A program made the position numbers and the translations under genes. Below, piece by piece: positions 1 to 9,154 of a DNA stretch of 60,293 nucleotides. Where the stretch lies: assembly GCF_900091725.1 (NCBI RefSeq), contig NZ_FMBW01000090.1:1-60293 (forward strand), in the 5' to 3' direction. Within the stretch, counting starts at the first letter, position 1. Every line of letters starts with the position of its first letter. This stretch comes from Streptomyces sp. DvalAA-43. Its GTDB lineage: Bacteria > Actinomycetota > Actinomycetes > Streptomycetales > Streptomycetaceae. The notes under the pieces are model-generated. The model saw only the letters and a list, made by a program, of their open reading frames with translations. It was not told the DNA's origin and made no database searches.

Positions 1-32
1 CCCGCGACGCCCCACGGCCTCCTCGGCGGGTG

Positions 33-2606
33 TCAGAGCCGGGGGTCGACCGGCTCCGACTCCAGGGCCAGCACCGCGAACACCGCCTCGTGGACCCGCC
101 ACAGCGGCTCCCCCTCGGCCAGCCGGTCCAGCGCTTCGAGCCCCAGCGCGTACTCCCGGAGCGCCAGCGACCGCTTGTGGCCGAGGAATCTGTCGCGCAA
201 CCGCGCCAGGTTCTCCGGGCGGGTGTACTCGGGTCCGTAGATGATCCGGAGGTACTCCCGGCCGCGCACCTTGATGCCCGGCTGGACCAGCCTGCCCTTG
301 CCGTCCCGTACGAGCGCGGCGAGCGGCTTGACGACCATGCCCTCGCCGCCCTGGCCGGTCAGCTCCAGCCACCAGTCGACGGCGGCGCGCACCGAGGCCT
401 CGTCGCCGGTGTCGACGAGGAGCCTGCGGGTGGTCCGCAGGAGCCCGGTCGGGTCGTGCTCGACCAGCCGGTCCAGCCAGGCCAGCTGCTCGTCGTGCGG
501 TACGGAGGCCAGCGAGCGGCCCTGGACGGCGAGGATCTGGAACGGCGCGAGCCGCACCCCGTCCAGCCCCTGGGTGCTCCAGCAGTACCGGCGGTAGGCC
601 TCGGTGAACGCGGTGGCGTCCTCGGCACGCCCGCGCTGGCGGTCTGCCAGGGCGCCGATGTCCACACCGCGGGCCGCCGCTGCCGCGAGGGCCGCGTTGG
701 CCTCCGGGAGGACGGCGCCGGACGCGGCGCCGACCGCCGCGTACTGCGAGCGCAGCAGCCCGGCCGCCTTCAGGGACCAGGGCATCAGCTCGGCGTCGAG
801 CAGCACCCAGTCGGAGTCCCACTCCTCCCAGAGTCCGGCGGCGGTGACGGCGGCGCGCAGTCTGCCGAGGATCATCTCGGTGAGCGCGACGTCGTCGAGG
901 AACGGCCGTCCGGTACGGGTGTACAGCGCCCCGGTCGGGCCGTCGGCCGGGCCGGAGGCATCCGGGGTGCCGCCCGCGCCGAACCGCTCCCGGGCGGCGG
1001 CCGCGTCCCGGCAGACCAGCGCGACCGCACGCGAGCCCATGTGCTTCTCCTCGCACACGACCGTGGCGACGCCGTCCGCCCGGTACTGCGCGAAGGCCTC
1101 GGCCGGGTGCTCCAGATAGCCGTCCTCGCGCGAGGTGGCGGTGGGCGCCATGGTCGGCGGGAGGTAGCCGAGCAGCCGGGGGTCGACGGCGAACCGGCTC
1201 ATGACTTCGAGCGCGGCGGCGGCGTTCTCCTCTCGGACCGCGATGCGGCCCATGTGCCGGGTCTCGACGATCCGGCGGCCCTGTACATCGGCGAGGTCGA
1301 GCGGCCGTCCCTCCCGGCCCCCGGGCGCCTCGGTGGCCAGCGGCTTGGCCGGCTCGTACCAGACCCGCTCGGCCGGTACGTCGACGAGTTCGTGCTCCGG
1401 CCAGCGCAGCGCGGTCATCTTCCCGCCGAAGACCGCTCCGGTGTCCAGGCAGATGGTGTTGTTGATCCAGGAGGTGCGGGGCACCGGGGTGTGGCCGTAG
1501 ACCACGGCGGCACGGCCCCGGTACTCCTCCGCCCAGGGGTAGCGCACGGGCAGGCCGAACTCGTCGGTCTCGCCGGTGGTGTCCCCGTACAGCGCGTGCG
1601 AGCGGACCCGTCCGGAGGTGCGGCCGTGGTACTTCTCGGGCAGTCCGGCGTGGCAGACCACGAGGCTGCCACCGTCGAGCACGTAGTGGCTGACGAGGCC
1701 GTCGATGAACTCCCGCACCCGCTCGCGGAAGGCCGGGTCCTTCTCGTCCTCCCGGTCCAGCTGCTCGATGGTCTCGGCGAGCCCATGGGTGTGCTGGACC
1801 TTGCGGCCCTTGAGGTAGCGGCCGAGCTTGTTCTCGTGGTTGCCCGGCACGCACAGGGCGTGGCCGGCCGACACCATGCCCATCACGCGGCGCAGCACTC
1901 CGGGGCTGTCGGGGCCGCGGTCCACGAGGTCGCCGACGAAGACCGCCGTGCGCCCGTCGGGGTGCGCGCCGTCGACGTAACCGAGCTTGCCGAGCAGGGT
2001 CTCCAGCTCGGAGCTGCATCCGTGGATGTCGCCGATGATGTCGAAGGGGCCGGTGAGGTGGCGCAGGTCGTTGTAGCGGCGCTCCAGCACCACTTCGGCC
2101 TGCTCGGCCTCCTCCTCGGTGCGCAGGATGTGCACCTTGCGGAAGCCCTCGCGCTCCAGGCCGCGCAGCGAGCGGCGCAGTTCGCGGCGGTGCCGCTGGA
2201 TGACGTGGCGCGGCATCCCGGCGCGGTCGGGGCGGCCCGCGTTGCGCGCGACGCAGACCTCTTCGGGCAGGTCGAGGACGATCGCGATGGGCAGCACGTC
2301 GTGGCTCCTGGCCAGCTGGACCAGCTGCTTGCGGCTCTCGGACTGGACGCTGGTCGCGTCCACGACGGTCCGCCGCCCGGCCGCCAGCCGCTTTCCGACG
2401 ATGTAGTGCAGGACGTCGAAGGCGTCACGGCTGGCGCTCTGGTCGTTCTCGTCGTCGGCGACCAGACCGCGGCAGAAGTCCGAGGAGACGATCTCCGTGG
2501 GTGCGAAGTGCTTGTGGGCGAAGGTGGACTTGCCGGAACCGCTGGCCCCGATGAGGACCACGAGAGAGAGGTCGGTCACCGGCAGCGTGCGTGCGGTACT
2601 GGTCAT
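33..2606 (-). CDS. pnkp: Polynucleotide kinase-phosphatase (RNA repair, Pnkp)
   Basis: Three-domain RNA end-healing and sealing enzyme, 857 aa from the chosen ATG. The 5'-OH kinase domain comes first, with P-loop GASGSGKST at residues 20-28. A binuclear metallophosphoesterase follows, with GDIHG at 192-196, GDLVDRGPD at 225-233 and GNHE at 255-258. The C-terminal ligase-like adenylyltransferase has the lysine nucleophile in EKHMGSR (K521). Length and domain order match bacterial Pnkp of about 850-870 aa. The frame is open further upstream, but the ATG at 2606 overlaps the hen1 stop as ATGA and begins directly before the kinase domain, so I chose it. In known systems Pnkp works as a complex with Hen1, which methylates the 3' end before sealing so that the RNA resists re-cleavage by ribotoxins. 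It is co-transcribed downstream of hen1. Confidence 0.95.
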   Translation of the reverse strand: MTSTARTLPVTDLSLVVLIGASGSGKSTFAHKHFAPTEIVSSDFCRGLVADDENDQSASRDAFDVLHYIVGKRLAAGRRTVVDATSVQSESRKQLVQLARSHDVLPIAIVLDLPEEVCVARNAGRPDRAGMPRHVIQRHRRELRRSLRGLEREGFRKVHILRTEEEAEQAEVVLERRYNDLRHLTGPFDIIGDIHGCSSELETLLGKLGYVDGAHPDGRTAVFVGDLVDRGPDSPGVLRRVMGMVSAGHALCVPGNHENKLGRYLKGRKVQHTHGLAETIEQLDREDEKDPAFRERVREFIDGLVSHYVLDGGSLVVCHAGLPEKYHGRTSGRVRSHALYGDTTGETDEFGLPVRYPWAEEYRGRAAVVYGHTPVPRTSWINNTICLDTGAVFGGKMTALRWPEHELVDVPAERVWYEPAKPLATEAPGGREGRPLDLADVQGRRIVETRHMGRIAVREENAAAALEVMSRFAVDPRLLGYLPPTMAPTATSREDGYLEHPAEAFAQYRADGVATVVCEEKHMGSRAVALVCRDAAAARERFGAGGTPDASGPADGPTGALYTRTGRPFLDDVALTEMILGRLRAAVTAAGLWEEWDSDWVLLDAELMPWSLKAAGLLRSQYAAVGAASGAVLPEANAALAAAAARGVDIGALADRQRGRAEDATAFTEAYRRYCWSTQGLDGVRLAPFQILAVQGRSLASVPHDEQLAWLDRLVEHDPTGLLRTTRRLLVDTGDEASVRAAVDWWLELTGQGGEGMVVKPLAALVRDGKGRLVQPGIKVRGREYLRIIYGPEYTRPENLARLRDRFLGHKRSLALREYALGLEALDRLAEGEPLWRVHEAVFAVLALESEPVDPRL

Positions 2607-4086
2607 GCGGCATTCGCCTCCTTCTCGGTGTGGGTGTGTGTGGTGGGCGTGTCGGCCGTGCCCATCGTGAAGACGGCCATCTGCGTGGGCGGTCCCACCT
2701 CGGGGTCGTCGGGTCCCACGGGGACGAAGCCGACCCCGTATCCGTGCCGCCGCGCCACGTCCCGGGCCCAGCCGCGGAATTCGGCCCGGGTCCATTCGAA
2801 GCGGTGGTCGCCGTGGCGCACGTGCCCGGCGGGAAGGGTCTCCCAACGGACGTTGTACTCGACGTTGGGCGTCGTCACGAGCACGGTCCGGGGACGGGCC
2901 GCACCGAACACGGCGTACTCCAGCGCCGGCAGCCTCGGCAGGTCGACGTGTTCGACGACCTCGCTGAGCACGGCCGCGTCGTACCCCTTGAGCCGCTTGT
3001 CGGTGTAGGTGAGCGAGCCCTGTCTGAGCGTGATCCGGGCGGCCTGCCGCTCCCCCATCCGGTCCAGCTTCAGCCGTCGCGACGCGATGGTGAGGGCGCG
3101 CATGGAGACATCGACGCCGACGATCTCCTTGAAACTCGTGTCCTTGAGCAGTGCCTGGACCAACTGGCCCTGTCCGCAGCCCAGGTCGAGGACCCGGCTC
3201 GCGCCCGCGGCACGCAGCGCGTCGAGGATCGCGGCGCGCCGCTGCTCGGCGAGCGGGACCGGCTTCTCCTCGGTGTCGGTCGTCTCGTCCACGGCGTTGT
3301 CGATGCTCTCGACGTCGAGGTCGTCCGACTCGGCGAGCCGCACCAGTTCGAGCTGCTGCATCGCCTGCCGGGTCAGCCCCCAGCGCCGCGCGAGATAGCG
3401 GCTGGTGATCAGCTTCTGCTCGGGGTGGGTTGCGAGCCAGCCCTCACCCGCCCGCAGCAGCTTGTCCACCTCGTCCGGTGCGACCCAGTAGTGCTTGGCG
3501 TCGTCCAGCACCGGCAGCAGCACATACAGCTGCCGCAACGCGTCCGCCAGCCGCAACTCGCCTTCGAGCACCAGCCGTACGTACCGCGAGTCCCCCCACT
3601 CCGGGAACTGTTCGTCCAGCGGCACGGCCACGGCGTCCAGCCGAGCGGCCCGAAGAGCTTGCGCACCAGCTCCGCACCGCCGCGCGCCGGCAGCGCGGGC
3701 ACATCGATCCGCAGCGGCATCGGCGCCTGCGCGCGCTCGGGCAGGGCGCGGCACACGCCGTTCAGCGCGGACTTGAAGACCGCGCTCATGGCGACGGAGA
3801 GCAGCGAGGACGCCGCGTACGGGCGGTCGTTGACGTACTGCGCGAGCGCCGCGTCGGGGGCGCCGCCCCGGCCCTTCCCCTTGCCGCGGCGCACCAGGGC
3901 CACGGGATCCACTTCCAGCAGGAGCGCCGCGGTGCAGCGCTCGGCGGATGCCTCGGGATAGAAGACATGCGCGGTGCCGTGGGAGGTGGAGAACGTCTGC
4001 GCCTTGTCGGGATGCTTGTGCAGCAGGAAGCCGAGCTCGGTCGCCGGACGTTCCGGGTTGCCGGTTGTACTGATCGTCAGGAACAC
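2603..4086 (-). pseudogene. hen1: hen1, RNA 3'-terminal 2'-O-methyltransferase, split by a -1 frameshift
   Basis: Partner of Pnkp in bacterial RNA repair. Starting at the GTG at 4086 (MFLTISTTGN, the usual Hen1 opening), the N-terminal domain reads in one frame to about GPLGWT near 3640. The rest (DAVAVPLDEQFPEWGDSRYV onward) continues in another frame to the stop at 2603. The second part holds the SAM motif VLDLGCGQGQ and the metal-binding SEVVEHVDLPRL segment. The span is 1484 nt, one short of a multiple of three; adding one base near 3632-3640 (ACGCCG read as ACGGCCG) gives a continuous 494-aa protein of normal Hen1 length. The catalytic half alone could perhaps still be made. The cause may be a sequencing error in a GC-rich run or a genuine recent mutation; I cannot tell which. 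It lies 24 bp downstream of the methyltransferase gene mmuM. Confidence 0.85.
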
Positions 4087-4110
4087 ATGTCCGAGTATGG
4101 TCTGGTCCTC

Positions 4111-5103
4111 TCACCCCTCACCAGGTATTTTCGCGTGTCCGTCGGCCGTCGCCGTGCCGAGCAGCCCGGCCAGTTCCGCGATGGTGTCCGGGCCGACCCG
4201 GCAGCAGCCGCCGATCAGCCGGGCCCCGGCGTCCGACCAGGCCCTCGCCCTGCCCGGGTCGAACGTGGGGGCGCCGACCCAGCCACGCCCCTCCGCGTCC
4301 CACCGCTCGCCGCTGTTCGGATACACGACGGCCGGCTTCCCGCTCACCTCGGCGGCCACCCGCACCGCCCGGTCGGCATCCGCCGGATCGCAGCAGTTCA
4401 CCCCCACGGCCACCACGTCGTCGCGACCCGACACGAGCCCGAAGGCCGTCTCCAGCCGCTGGCCCGCCCTGGTACGGTCGCCCGCCACGCTGTACGAGAG
4501 CCAGACCGGCAGCCCGCACCCCTCGACCGCCCGCAACAAGGCCTCGGCCTCGTCGATGTCCGGCACCGTCTCCAGCGCCAGCGCATCGGGCCCGGCGGCG
4601 GCCAGCGCCTCGATCCGGGGCCGGTGGAAGCGCTCCAGCTCCTGGACGGAGAGCCCGTAGCGGCCCCGGTACTCGCTGCCGTCCGCCAGCATCGCCCCGT
4701 ACGGACCGACCGAAGCGGCGACCCAGACCTCCCGCTCCACCGTGCCGGCGGCCCGTCGCGCCAGCCGGACGCTGCGGGCGAACAGCTCCGCCGCCTCCGC
4801 CCGGCCGATGCCCCGCCGCGCGAACCCCTCGAAGGTCGCCTGGTAGCCAGCCGTGGTGAGCACCTGTGCACCCGCACGCGCGTAGGCGGTGTGGGCCGCC
4901 TCGATCTGTCCGGGCCCGTCGAGCAGCAGGCGGGCCGACCACAGGGCATCGGACAGGTCGCAGCCCTGCCCCTCCAGTTGGTTGGAGAGACCCCCGTCGA
5001 GCAGGACCGGCCCCGCCGCGAGAGCCCGGCCGAGTGTGCGGACGGGCTCATGGACGGGCGCGTGGCGGCGCGGCAGGTCGTCGGCCGACCGGGCGGGGTG
5101 CAC
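4111..5103 (-). CDS. mmuM: Homocysteine S-methyltransferase (MmuM family)
   Basis: Zinc-dependent methyltransferase that makes methionine from homocysteine, probably with S-methylmethionine or SAM as donor. It has the opening LLDGGLSNQLEGQG, the VNCC cysteine motif and the C-terminal GGCCRVGPDTI motif; these cysteines are the zinc ligands of the family. It is 330 aa from the GTG at 5103, which has GAGGGAG about 8 nt upstream; no later in-frame ATG precedes the conserved LLDGG start. Family members are about 300-320 aa. It is the first gene of an apparent mmuM-hen1-pnkp run, and a 74-bp gap separates it from the LLM oxidoreductase upstream. Confidence 0.9.
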   Translation of the reverse strand: MHPARSADDLPRRHAPVHEPVRTLGRALAAGPVLLDGGLSNQLEGQGCDLSDALWSARLLLDGPGQIEAAHTAYARAGAQVLTTAGYQATFEGFARRGIGRAEAAELFARSVRLARRAAGTVEREVWVAASVGPYGAMLADGSEYRGRYGLSVQELERFHRPRIEALAAAGPDALALETVPDIDEAEALLRAVEGCGLPVWLSYSVAGDRTRAGQRLETAFGLVSGRDDVVAVGVNCCDPADADRAVRVAAEVSGKPAVVYPNSGERWDAEGRGWVGAPTFDPGRARAWSDAGARLIGGCCRVGPDTIAELAGLLGTATADGHAKIPGEG

Positions 5104-5177
5104 AGGCGACTCCCTCGGAGCTTCGTGCTTCGCGTGCGGCACTTCGGGCTTGGTCCCTGGTCCTTGCTTCTCGCTTC

Positions 5178-6101
5178 TCAGCCGAGCTGCGACTGGACCT
5201 GGGAGGAGATCAGCTCCAGGTGGTCCAGGTCGTCCAGGTCCAGGACCTGGAGGTAGATCCGGGACGAGCCGATCGCGCCGTACCGGCCGATCTTGTCGAC
5301 CACCTCGGCGGGCGAACCCGCGAGCCCGTTCGCCTTCAGTTCCGCCACCTCGCGCCCGATCACGGAGGCGCGGCGCGCCACCTCGGCGTCGTTCCGGCCG
5401 ACGCAGACCACCAGCGCGTTGGAGTACACCAGGTCGTCCGGTGCCCGGCCGGCCGCCTGGGCCGCCTCCCTGACCCGGCCGAACTGCTTCTCGCTGTCCT
5501 CCAGCGACGCGAAGGGGATGTTGAACTCGTCGGCGTAGCGGGCGGCCAGTCGCGGCGTCCGCGTCGCGCCGTGACCGCCGATGAGCACCGGCACCTTGGC
5601 CTGCGCCGGCTTGGGCAGCGCGGGCGAATCGGTGAGCTGGTAGTAGGTGCCGTCGAAGCTGAACGTCTCGCCGATCCCGGTCGCCCACAGCCCGGTGATG
5701 ATCTCCAGCTGCTCCTCCAGCCTGCCGAACTTCTCCTTGGGGAACGGAATGCCGTAGGCCTTGTGCTCCTCCTCGAACCAGCCCGCGCCGAGACCGAGTT
5801 CGACGCGCCCGCCGGACATCTGGTCGACCTGCGCGACCTGGATGGCGAGCACCCCGGGGAGCCGGAAGGTCCCCGCGGTCATCAGGGTGCCGAGCCGGAT
5901 CCGCTTGGTCTCACGCGCCAGCCCGGCCAGGGTGATCCACGCGTCGGTCGGGCCGGGCAGTCCGTCGCCCTGTCCCATGCGGAGGTAGTGATCGGAGCGG
6001 TAGAAGGCGTCGAAGCCGAGGGCCTCGGTCGCCTTGGCGACGGTGAGCAGGGTGTCGTAGCTCGCCCCTTGCTGGGGCTCGGTGAAGATTCGAAGATCCA
6101 T
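5178..6101 (-). CDS. LLM-class F420-dependent oxidoreductase
   Basis: Luciferase-like monooxygenase fold protein, 307 aa, of the TIGR03560-like F420 group common in Streptomyces. Features seen are the N-terminal beta strand MDLRIFTEPQQG, FYRSDHYL, the conserved GGRVELGLGAGWFEEEHKAYG segment (flavin/F420 site region) and PVLIGGHGATRTPRLAARYADEFN. These enzymes move hydride between reduced F420 and an organic substrate; the substrate cannot be read from sequence. The ATG at 6101 is chosen because it starts exactly at the first beta strand. A GGAGG lies about 14 nt upstream, a longer spacing than ideal. Confidence 0.85.
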   Translation of the reverse strand: MDLRIFTEPQQGASYDTLLTVAKATEALGFDAFYRSDHYLRMGQGDGLPGPTDAWITLAGLARETKRIRLGTLMTAGTFRLPGVLAIQVAQVDQMSGGRVELGLGAGWFEEEHKAYGIPFPKEKFGRLEEQLEIITGLWATGIGETFSFDGTYYQLTDSPALPKPAQAKVPVLIGGHGATRTPRLAARYADEFNIPFASLEDSEKQFGRVREAAQAAGRAPDDLVYSNALVVCVGRNDAEVARRASVIGREVAELKANGLAGSPAEVVDKIGRYGAIGSSRIYLQVLDLDDLDHLELISSQVQSQLG

Positions 6102-6223
6102 GCGTCCATCCTGCACCTCCGGGACACCGGTCGCTCCCTCCTCCGCCGCCGCCCACGGGCCGTCGCTGTCGGAGTCCCGCGACGGCGGAACAGTCACCGC
6201 CTTCCATCCGATGGCTCGCGCCG

Positions 6224-6790
6224 TCACTCCCGGAGCCGTGCGCGGCCGCGACCGGCCGCGGTCGGACCCGCCGGCCCGCCGAGCGCGTCGTACACCCCGT
6301 ACGGGCCGTCGCGCCCCCGGCCGCGCTCCAGATCCTGCTGCCGCTCCCTGTCCCGCTCGTCGAGGCGGCGAAGCATTCCGTGCACCCGGTCCATGGACTC
6401 GTCGGCCGCGTCGATCGCCTCCATGCACTGCCAGTAGAGCCCCTGCTCGTCGGTCTCGCAGGCGACCCCGACCAGGGCCATCCCCACTTCCCCGAGCAGT
6501 GCGCCGAGCCCCGTCAGCGTCGCCCGGGGCTCGGCGAGCTCGGAGAGCTGTGCGGCCCGCGCCACCCCGGCCCGCGCCGCCGGGTGGTCCAGCGCCCCGC
6601 TGCTCCGGCCGCCGATCTCGCTCAGCCCGCGCGCCTCGCCCCGTAACTCCTTGGGGCCGTCGGCAGCCAGCCGGCTGCCGATCGCCTGGGCCAGCGCCTG
6701 CGCCTGCCAGGCCTCCGCGATGATGTCCGGCGTCCCCCTGCTCTGTGCCAGAGCACGCCGGCTGACTCCTACGAGCCGTTCCGCTTCCAT
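6224..6790 (-). CDS. Conserved Streptomyces hypothetical protein (DUF6099-like)
   Basis: 188-aa mostly helical protein starting MEAERLVGVSRRALAQSRGTP, with EAWQAQALAQAIGSRLA, GEARGLSEIGGRS and a C-terminal charged tail rich in Arg, Asp and Gly. It resembles the DUF6099 family known from streptomycetes, from memory only. No signal peptide or membrane segment is visible, so it is likely cytoplasmic. The ATG at 6790 has a purine-rich GGGGGAA just upstream. Its promoter region holds a cluster of DnaA-box-like sequences. Function unknown. Confidence 0.75.
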   Translation of the reverse strand: MEAERLVGVSRRALAQSRGTPDIIAEAWQAQALAQAIGSRLAADGPKELRGEARGLSEIGGRSSGALDHPAARAGVARAAQLSELAEPRATLTGLGALLGEVGMALVGVACETDEQGLYWQCMEAIDAADESMDRVHGMLRRLDERDRERQQDLERGRGRDGPYGVYDALGGPAGPTAAGRGRARLRE

Positions 6791-6830
6791 GCGTTCCCCC
6801 GTCCGTACGAAAAGCCGCTCACCTCATTCA

Positions 6831-6908
6831 TTACCCACAGTGAGGTCACTGGCACCGAAAAGCCAGGGGAATTCGGAAATCTGTGGACACTCGATCGATT
6901 GTGGATAA
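6831..6908. promoter_or_regulatory. Cluster of three DnaA-box-like 9-mers
   Basis: Between the DUF6099-like gene and the MazG-like gene are three sequences close to the DnaA box: TTACCCACA (6831-6839, plus strand, one mismatch to TTATCCACA), GTGTCCACA (6882-6890, minus strand, one mismatch to TTGTCCACA) and a perfect TTATCCACA (6900-6908, minus strand). The last two are 18 bp apart, start to start. Perfect boxes are rare in 72 percent GC DNA. Whether DnaA binds here is inference. Confidence 0.4.
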
Positions 6909-6913
6909 GTGGA

Positions 6914-7282
6914 TCACTCCGAAGAGTGACGGTCGCTGGATTCCGAGGGGTCCGGGCGCCCCGGCACCGGGAATCGGGACTCGTTCCGGTCGATCTTCTC
7001 GGCCAGTGCCGTGAGCGCGTCGATGCCCAGCACCTCGCAGAACTGCAGCAGATACGCGAGGACATCCGCGACCTCGTCGGCCACCCGGTGCGCGGTCCCG
7101 GGCCGCTCCATCACCCGCGCCGACTCCTCCGGCGTCAGCCACTGGAAGATCTCGACCAGCTCGGACGCCTCGACGCTCAGCGCCGCCGCCAGGTTCTTCG
7201 GGGTGTGGTACTGCTCCCAGTCCCGTGCGGCCGCGAACGCGGCCAGCCGTCGCTGCAGGGCCCGTACATCATGTTCTGTCAC
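6914..7282 (-). CDS. MazG-like nucleoside triphosphate pyrophosphohydrolase
   Basis: 122-aa all-alpha NTP-PPase of the RS21-C6/dCTPase type, which hydrolyses (d)NTPs to the monophosphate. The metal-binding acidic residues of the fold are visible in EASELVEIFQWL and DEVADVLAYLLQF. It starts at the GTG at 7282, which overlaps the stop of the upstream AAA ATPase as GTGA, so the two are translationally coupled. Such proteins usually clear non-canonical or excess nucleotides. The small size and single helical domain match the family. Confidence 0.85.
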   Translation of the reverse strand: MTEHDVRALQRRLAAFAAARDWEQYHTPKNLAAALSVEASELVEIFQWLTPEESARVMERPGTAHRVADEVADVLAYLLQFCEVLGIDALTALAEKIDRNESRFPVPGRPDPSESSDRHSSE

Positions 7283-8526
7283 GGCCCCAGGTCTACCACT
7301 GTCACCCCGGGCGTCTCCCGGGCCGGTGCCACGCCCGGTTCCGTGACCGTCCCGACCAGCCTGAGATGCCCGGCCGCCCCGACCGTCCCGGCCAGGGACA
7401 GCAGCGCGCGCAACTGCCTCCCGTCCAGGTCGCGGTCGAGTCCGTCGGCCAGCACGGTGAGTGTCTGCATGGCCGACGGCACCTCCCCCGCGGCGTCCAT
7501 GACCAGCAGTCCGGGTCCGGTGAGCAGCGCCAGGGTGAGCGCGAGGTACCTCAGCTCGCCGTCCCCGAGGCGCCCGACCGGGGTGGCCCGCCCCTCGCCC
7601 CGCCCGACCGTCGCCCGCAGCGAGCCGTCCGTGAGGTGCTCGACGCCCAGCGCCGTCACCGGTCCCGCGCATCCGGCGCGCACGGCGGCAAGCAGCCGGG
7701 CACGGCGCCGGGGGCACCACGTCAGCGTGCGCTCCAGCACCGCCGCGAGGTTGTCGCAGTCGCGGCGCAGCCTGCCGTCACCGGCCGGCACGGGGGCACG
7801 CATCCGGTGCGGCCGCGGTTCGCAGGCGAAGACCGACCGCAGGGCCACCACCATCTGTTCGGCGGCGGACAGAACCTGTAACTGCCCCTCGGTCCGGCCC
7901 GCGACCCGCAGCGGCAGCAGGGCCGTGCCGAGCCGGTCGTCCGGCAGCGGGGCCCGCGTCACCGGGACCGCGCCGGCGGTGTGCCAGGCCGCCTGGACCG
8001 TGGCACGCCCCGGGTCGCGCAACGCGGTGGTGAGGAGGGTCTCCCCGCCTCCGGTGAGCCGTTCGCCGACGATGCGGAGCGCGGGCTCCGCCTGGACGGC
8101 GACATCGAGGCGTACCGGTCCGGCCGGGCCGTCCGCCGTGCAGCCGATCCGGAAACCGCGGCGCCCCTGCGCATCGGGCGCGGCCCCTTCCGGTACGCAG
8201 CCCGCCGGGTCCGGGAACACCTCGTCCAGCGGGTCCCCGGCGCCCAGCCGCGCCAATGCCTCGTACGCCCGTAACGCGCTCGTCTTGCCGCTGCCGCCGG
8301 GCCCGCCGAAGAGCGTGACCGGGCCGATGGGGAAGGCGGCGCCCCGGTGCGAGGCGAAGGCGGACAGCCGCAGCTCGGTGAGGACGGGGCCGGCCGAGCG
8401 GACCGGCCCGCCGGAGGGCCGTGCGACTTCCGGACGGTCCGGCCCGCGAGTGGCGGCGGACGCGTCGGCGGTCTTCGAGGGGGCGGCGGACAGTGGCGGG
8501 GTGGTACCCGGGCGGAGTGCGGTCAT
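7279..8526 (-). CDS. AAA-family ATPase (SMC/OLD-like, 415 aa)
   Basis: ATP-binding protein with P-loop GGPGGSGKTS (about residues 74-83), an ABC/SMC-like signature region DGELRYLALTLALL and Walker B LLVMDAAGEVP. This layout (ATPase core without a transporter partner) is that of the AAA_21/OLD-like ATPases that act on DNA or as effector ATPases. The first roughly 45 residues are low-complexity and probably disordered. The ATG at 8526 gives 415 aa. The stop overlaps the start of the MazG-like gene, suggesting the two act together. Target unknown. Confidence 0.75.
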   Translation of the reverse strand: MTALRPGTTPPLSAAPSKTADASAATRGPDRPEVARPSGGPVRSAGPVLTELRLSAFASHRGAAFPIGPVTLFGGPGGSGKTSALRAYEALARLGAGDPLDEVFPDPAGCVPEGAAPDAQGRRGFRIGCTADGPAGPVRLDVAVQAEPALRIVGERLTGGGETLLTTALRDPGRATVQAAWHTAGAVPVTRAPLPDDRLGTALLPLRVAGRTEGQLQVLSAAEQMVVALRSVFACEPRPHRMRAPVPAGDGRLRRDCDNLAAVLERTLTWCPRRRARLLAAVRAGCAGPVTALGVEHLTDGSLRATVGRGEGRATPVGRLGDGELRYLALTLALLTGPGLLVMDAAGEVPSAMQTLTVLADGLDRDLDGRQLRALLSLAGTVGAAGHLRLVGTVTEPGVAPARETPGVTVVDLGP

Positions 8527-8651
8527 GGGCGGACGGTATGCGGGCCGCGCAGCGGCGAACCGTTCCTCCTGAACGACCTTCCTACGATCGGGGTACCTGA
8601 ACCGCCTCGCACCGCCCGCCCGGACGGCCCTCCTGACGGCCGTACCGCGGA

Positions 8652-9050
8652 CTACGAACCGGGAAGGCCCGCCGCGGTGACTCCCTCGACCTCCATGCCG
8701 ACCGGGGAAAGCAAAAAGACATTCCGGTCGACCCGGTGCATTCCGCTGCCGAGGCCGAAGACCACCCCGCTGGTGAAGTCCAGGATGCGTTTGGCCACGT
8801 CCGACTCGGCGCTGGTCAGGTCGAGCAGCACCGGGATCTGCCCGACCAGGTACTCGGCCACCTCCCGTGCGTCCGCGAAGACCTGGACCCGCAGCACGAC
8901 GAGTCGGCGCTGCTGGGAGGCCGGACTCTCGTCGGGGACCGTACGGTGATCCACCCTGGACGGCCACTCGTTGCGGCTGCGCAGAGGTACGACCTGGGCA
9001 AGCCCCTCCCACTGCTCGTCCGTGACGTCGTACCTGTCGTACCTGCTCAC
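8652..9050 (-). CDS. SepF-like cell-division protein
   Basis: 132-aa protein with the SepF core: VLRVQVFADAREVAEYLVGQIPVLLDLTSAESDVAKRILDFTSGVVFGL (about residues 50-98). In SepF this fold dimerises, binds the FtsZ tail and anchors it to the membrane. The usual N-terminal amphipathic helix is not obvious; the start MSRYDRYDVTDEQWEGL is polar. Streptomycetes carry SepF plus shorter SepF-like paralogues, and the isolated location, away from ftsZ, fits a paralogue. The GTG start at 9050 follows a GGGGTGG. It is separate from its neighbours by about 100 bp on each side. Confidence 0.8.
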   Translation of the reverse strand: MSRYDRYDVTDEQWEGLAQVVPLRSRNEWPSRVDHRTVPDESPASQQRRLVVLRVQVFADAREVAEYLVGQIPVLLDLTSAESDVAKRILDFTSGVVFGLGSGMHRVDRNVFLLSPVGMEVEGVTAAGLPGS

Positions 9051-9154
9051 CGGACCACCCCGTCTGTGCTTCGGTCGGCGTTGCGCCGGCTGCGCTCGCT
9101 GTTCATCGGGCAATTCTCTCGCCACTCACCCGTTCGGCGTACCACCGACACGGT

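Noticed and set aside
30..3008. 992-codon plus-strand open frame
   Set aside because: Antisense shadow of pnkp; composition is reverse-codon Arg/Gly/Leu/Val-rich without domains. Long shadows are expected at this GC content.
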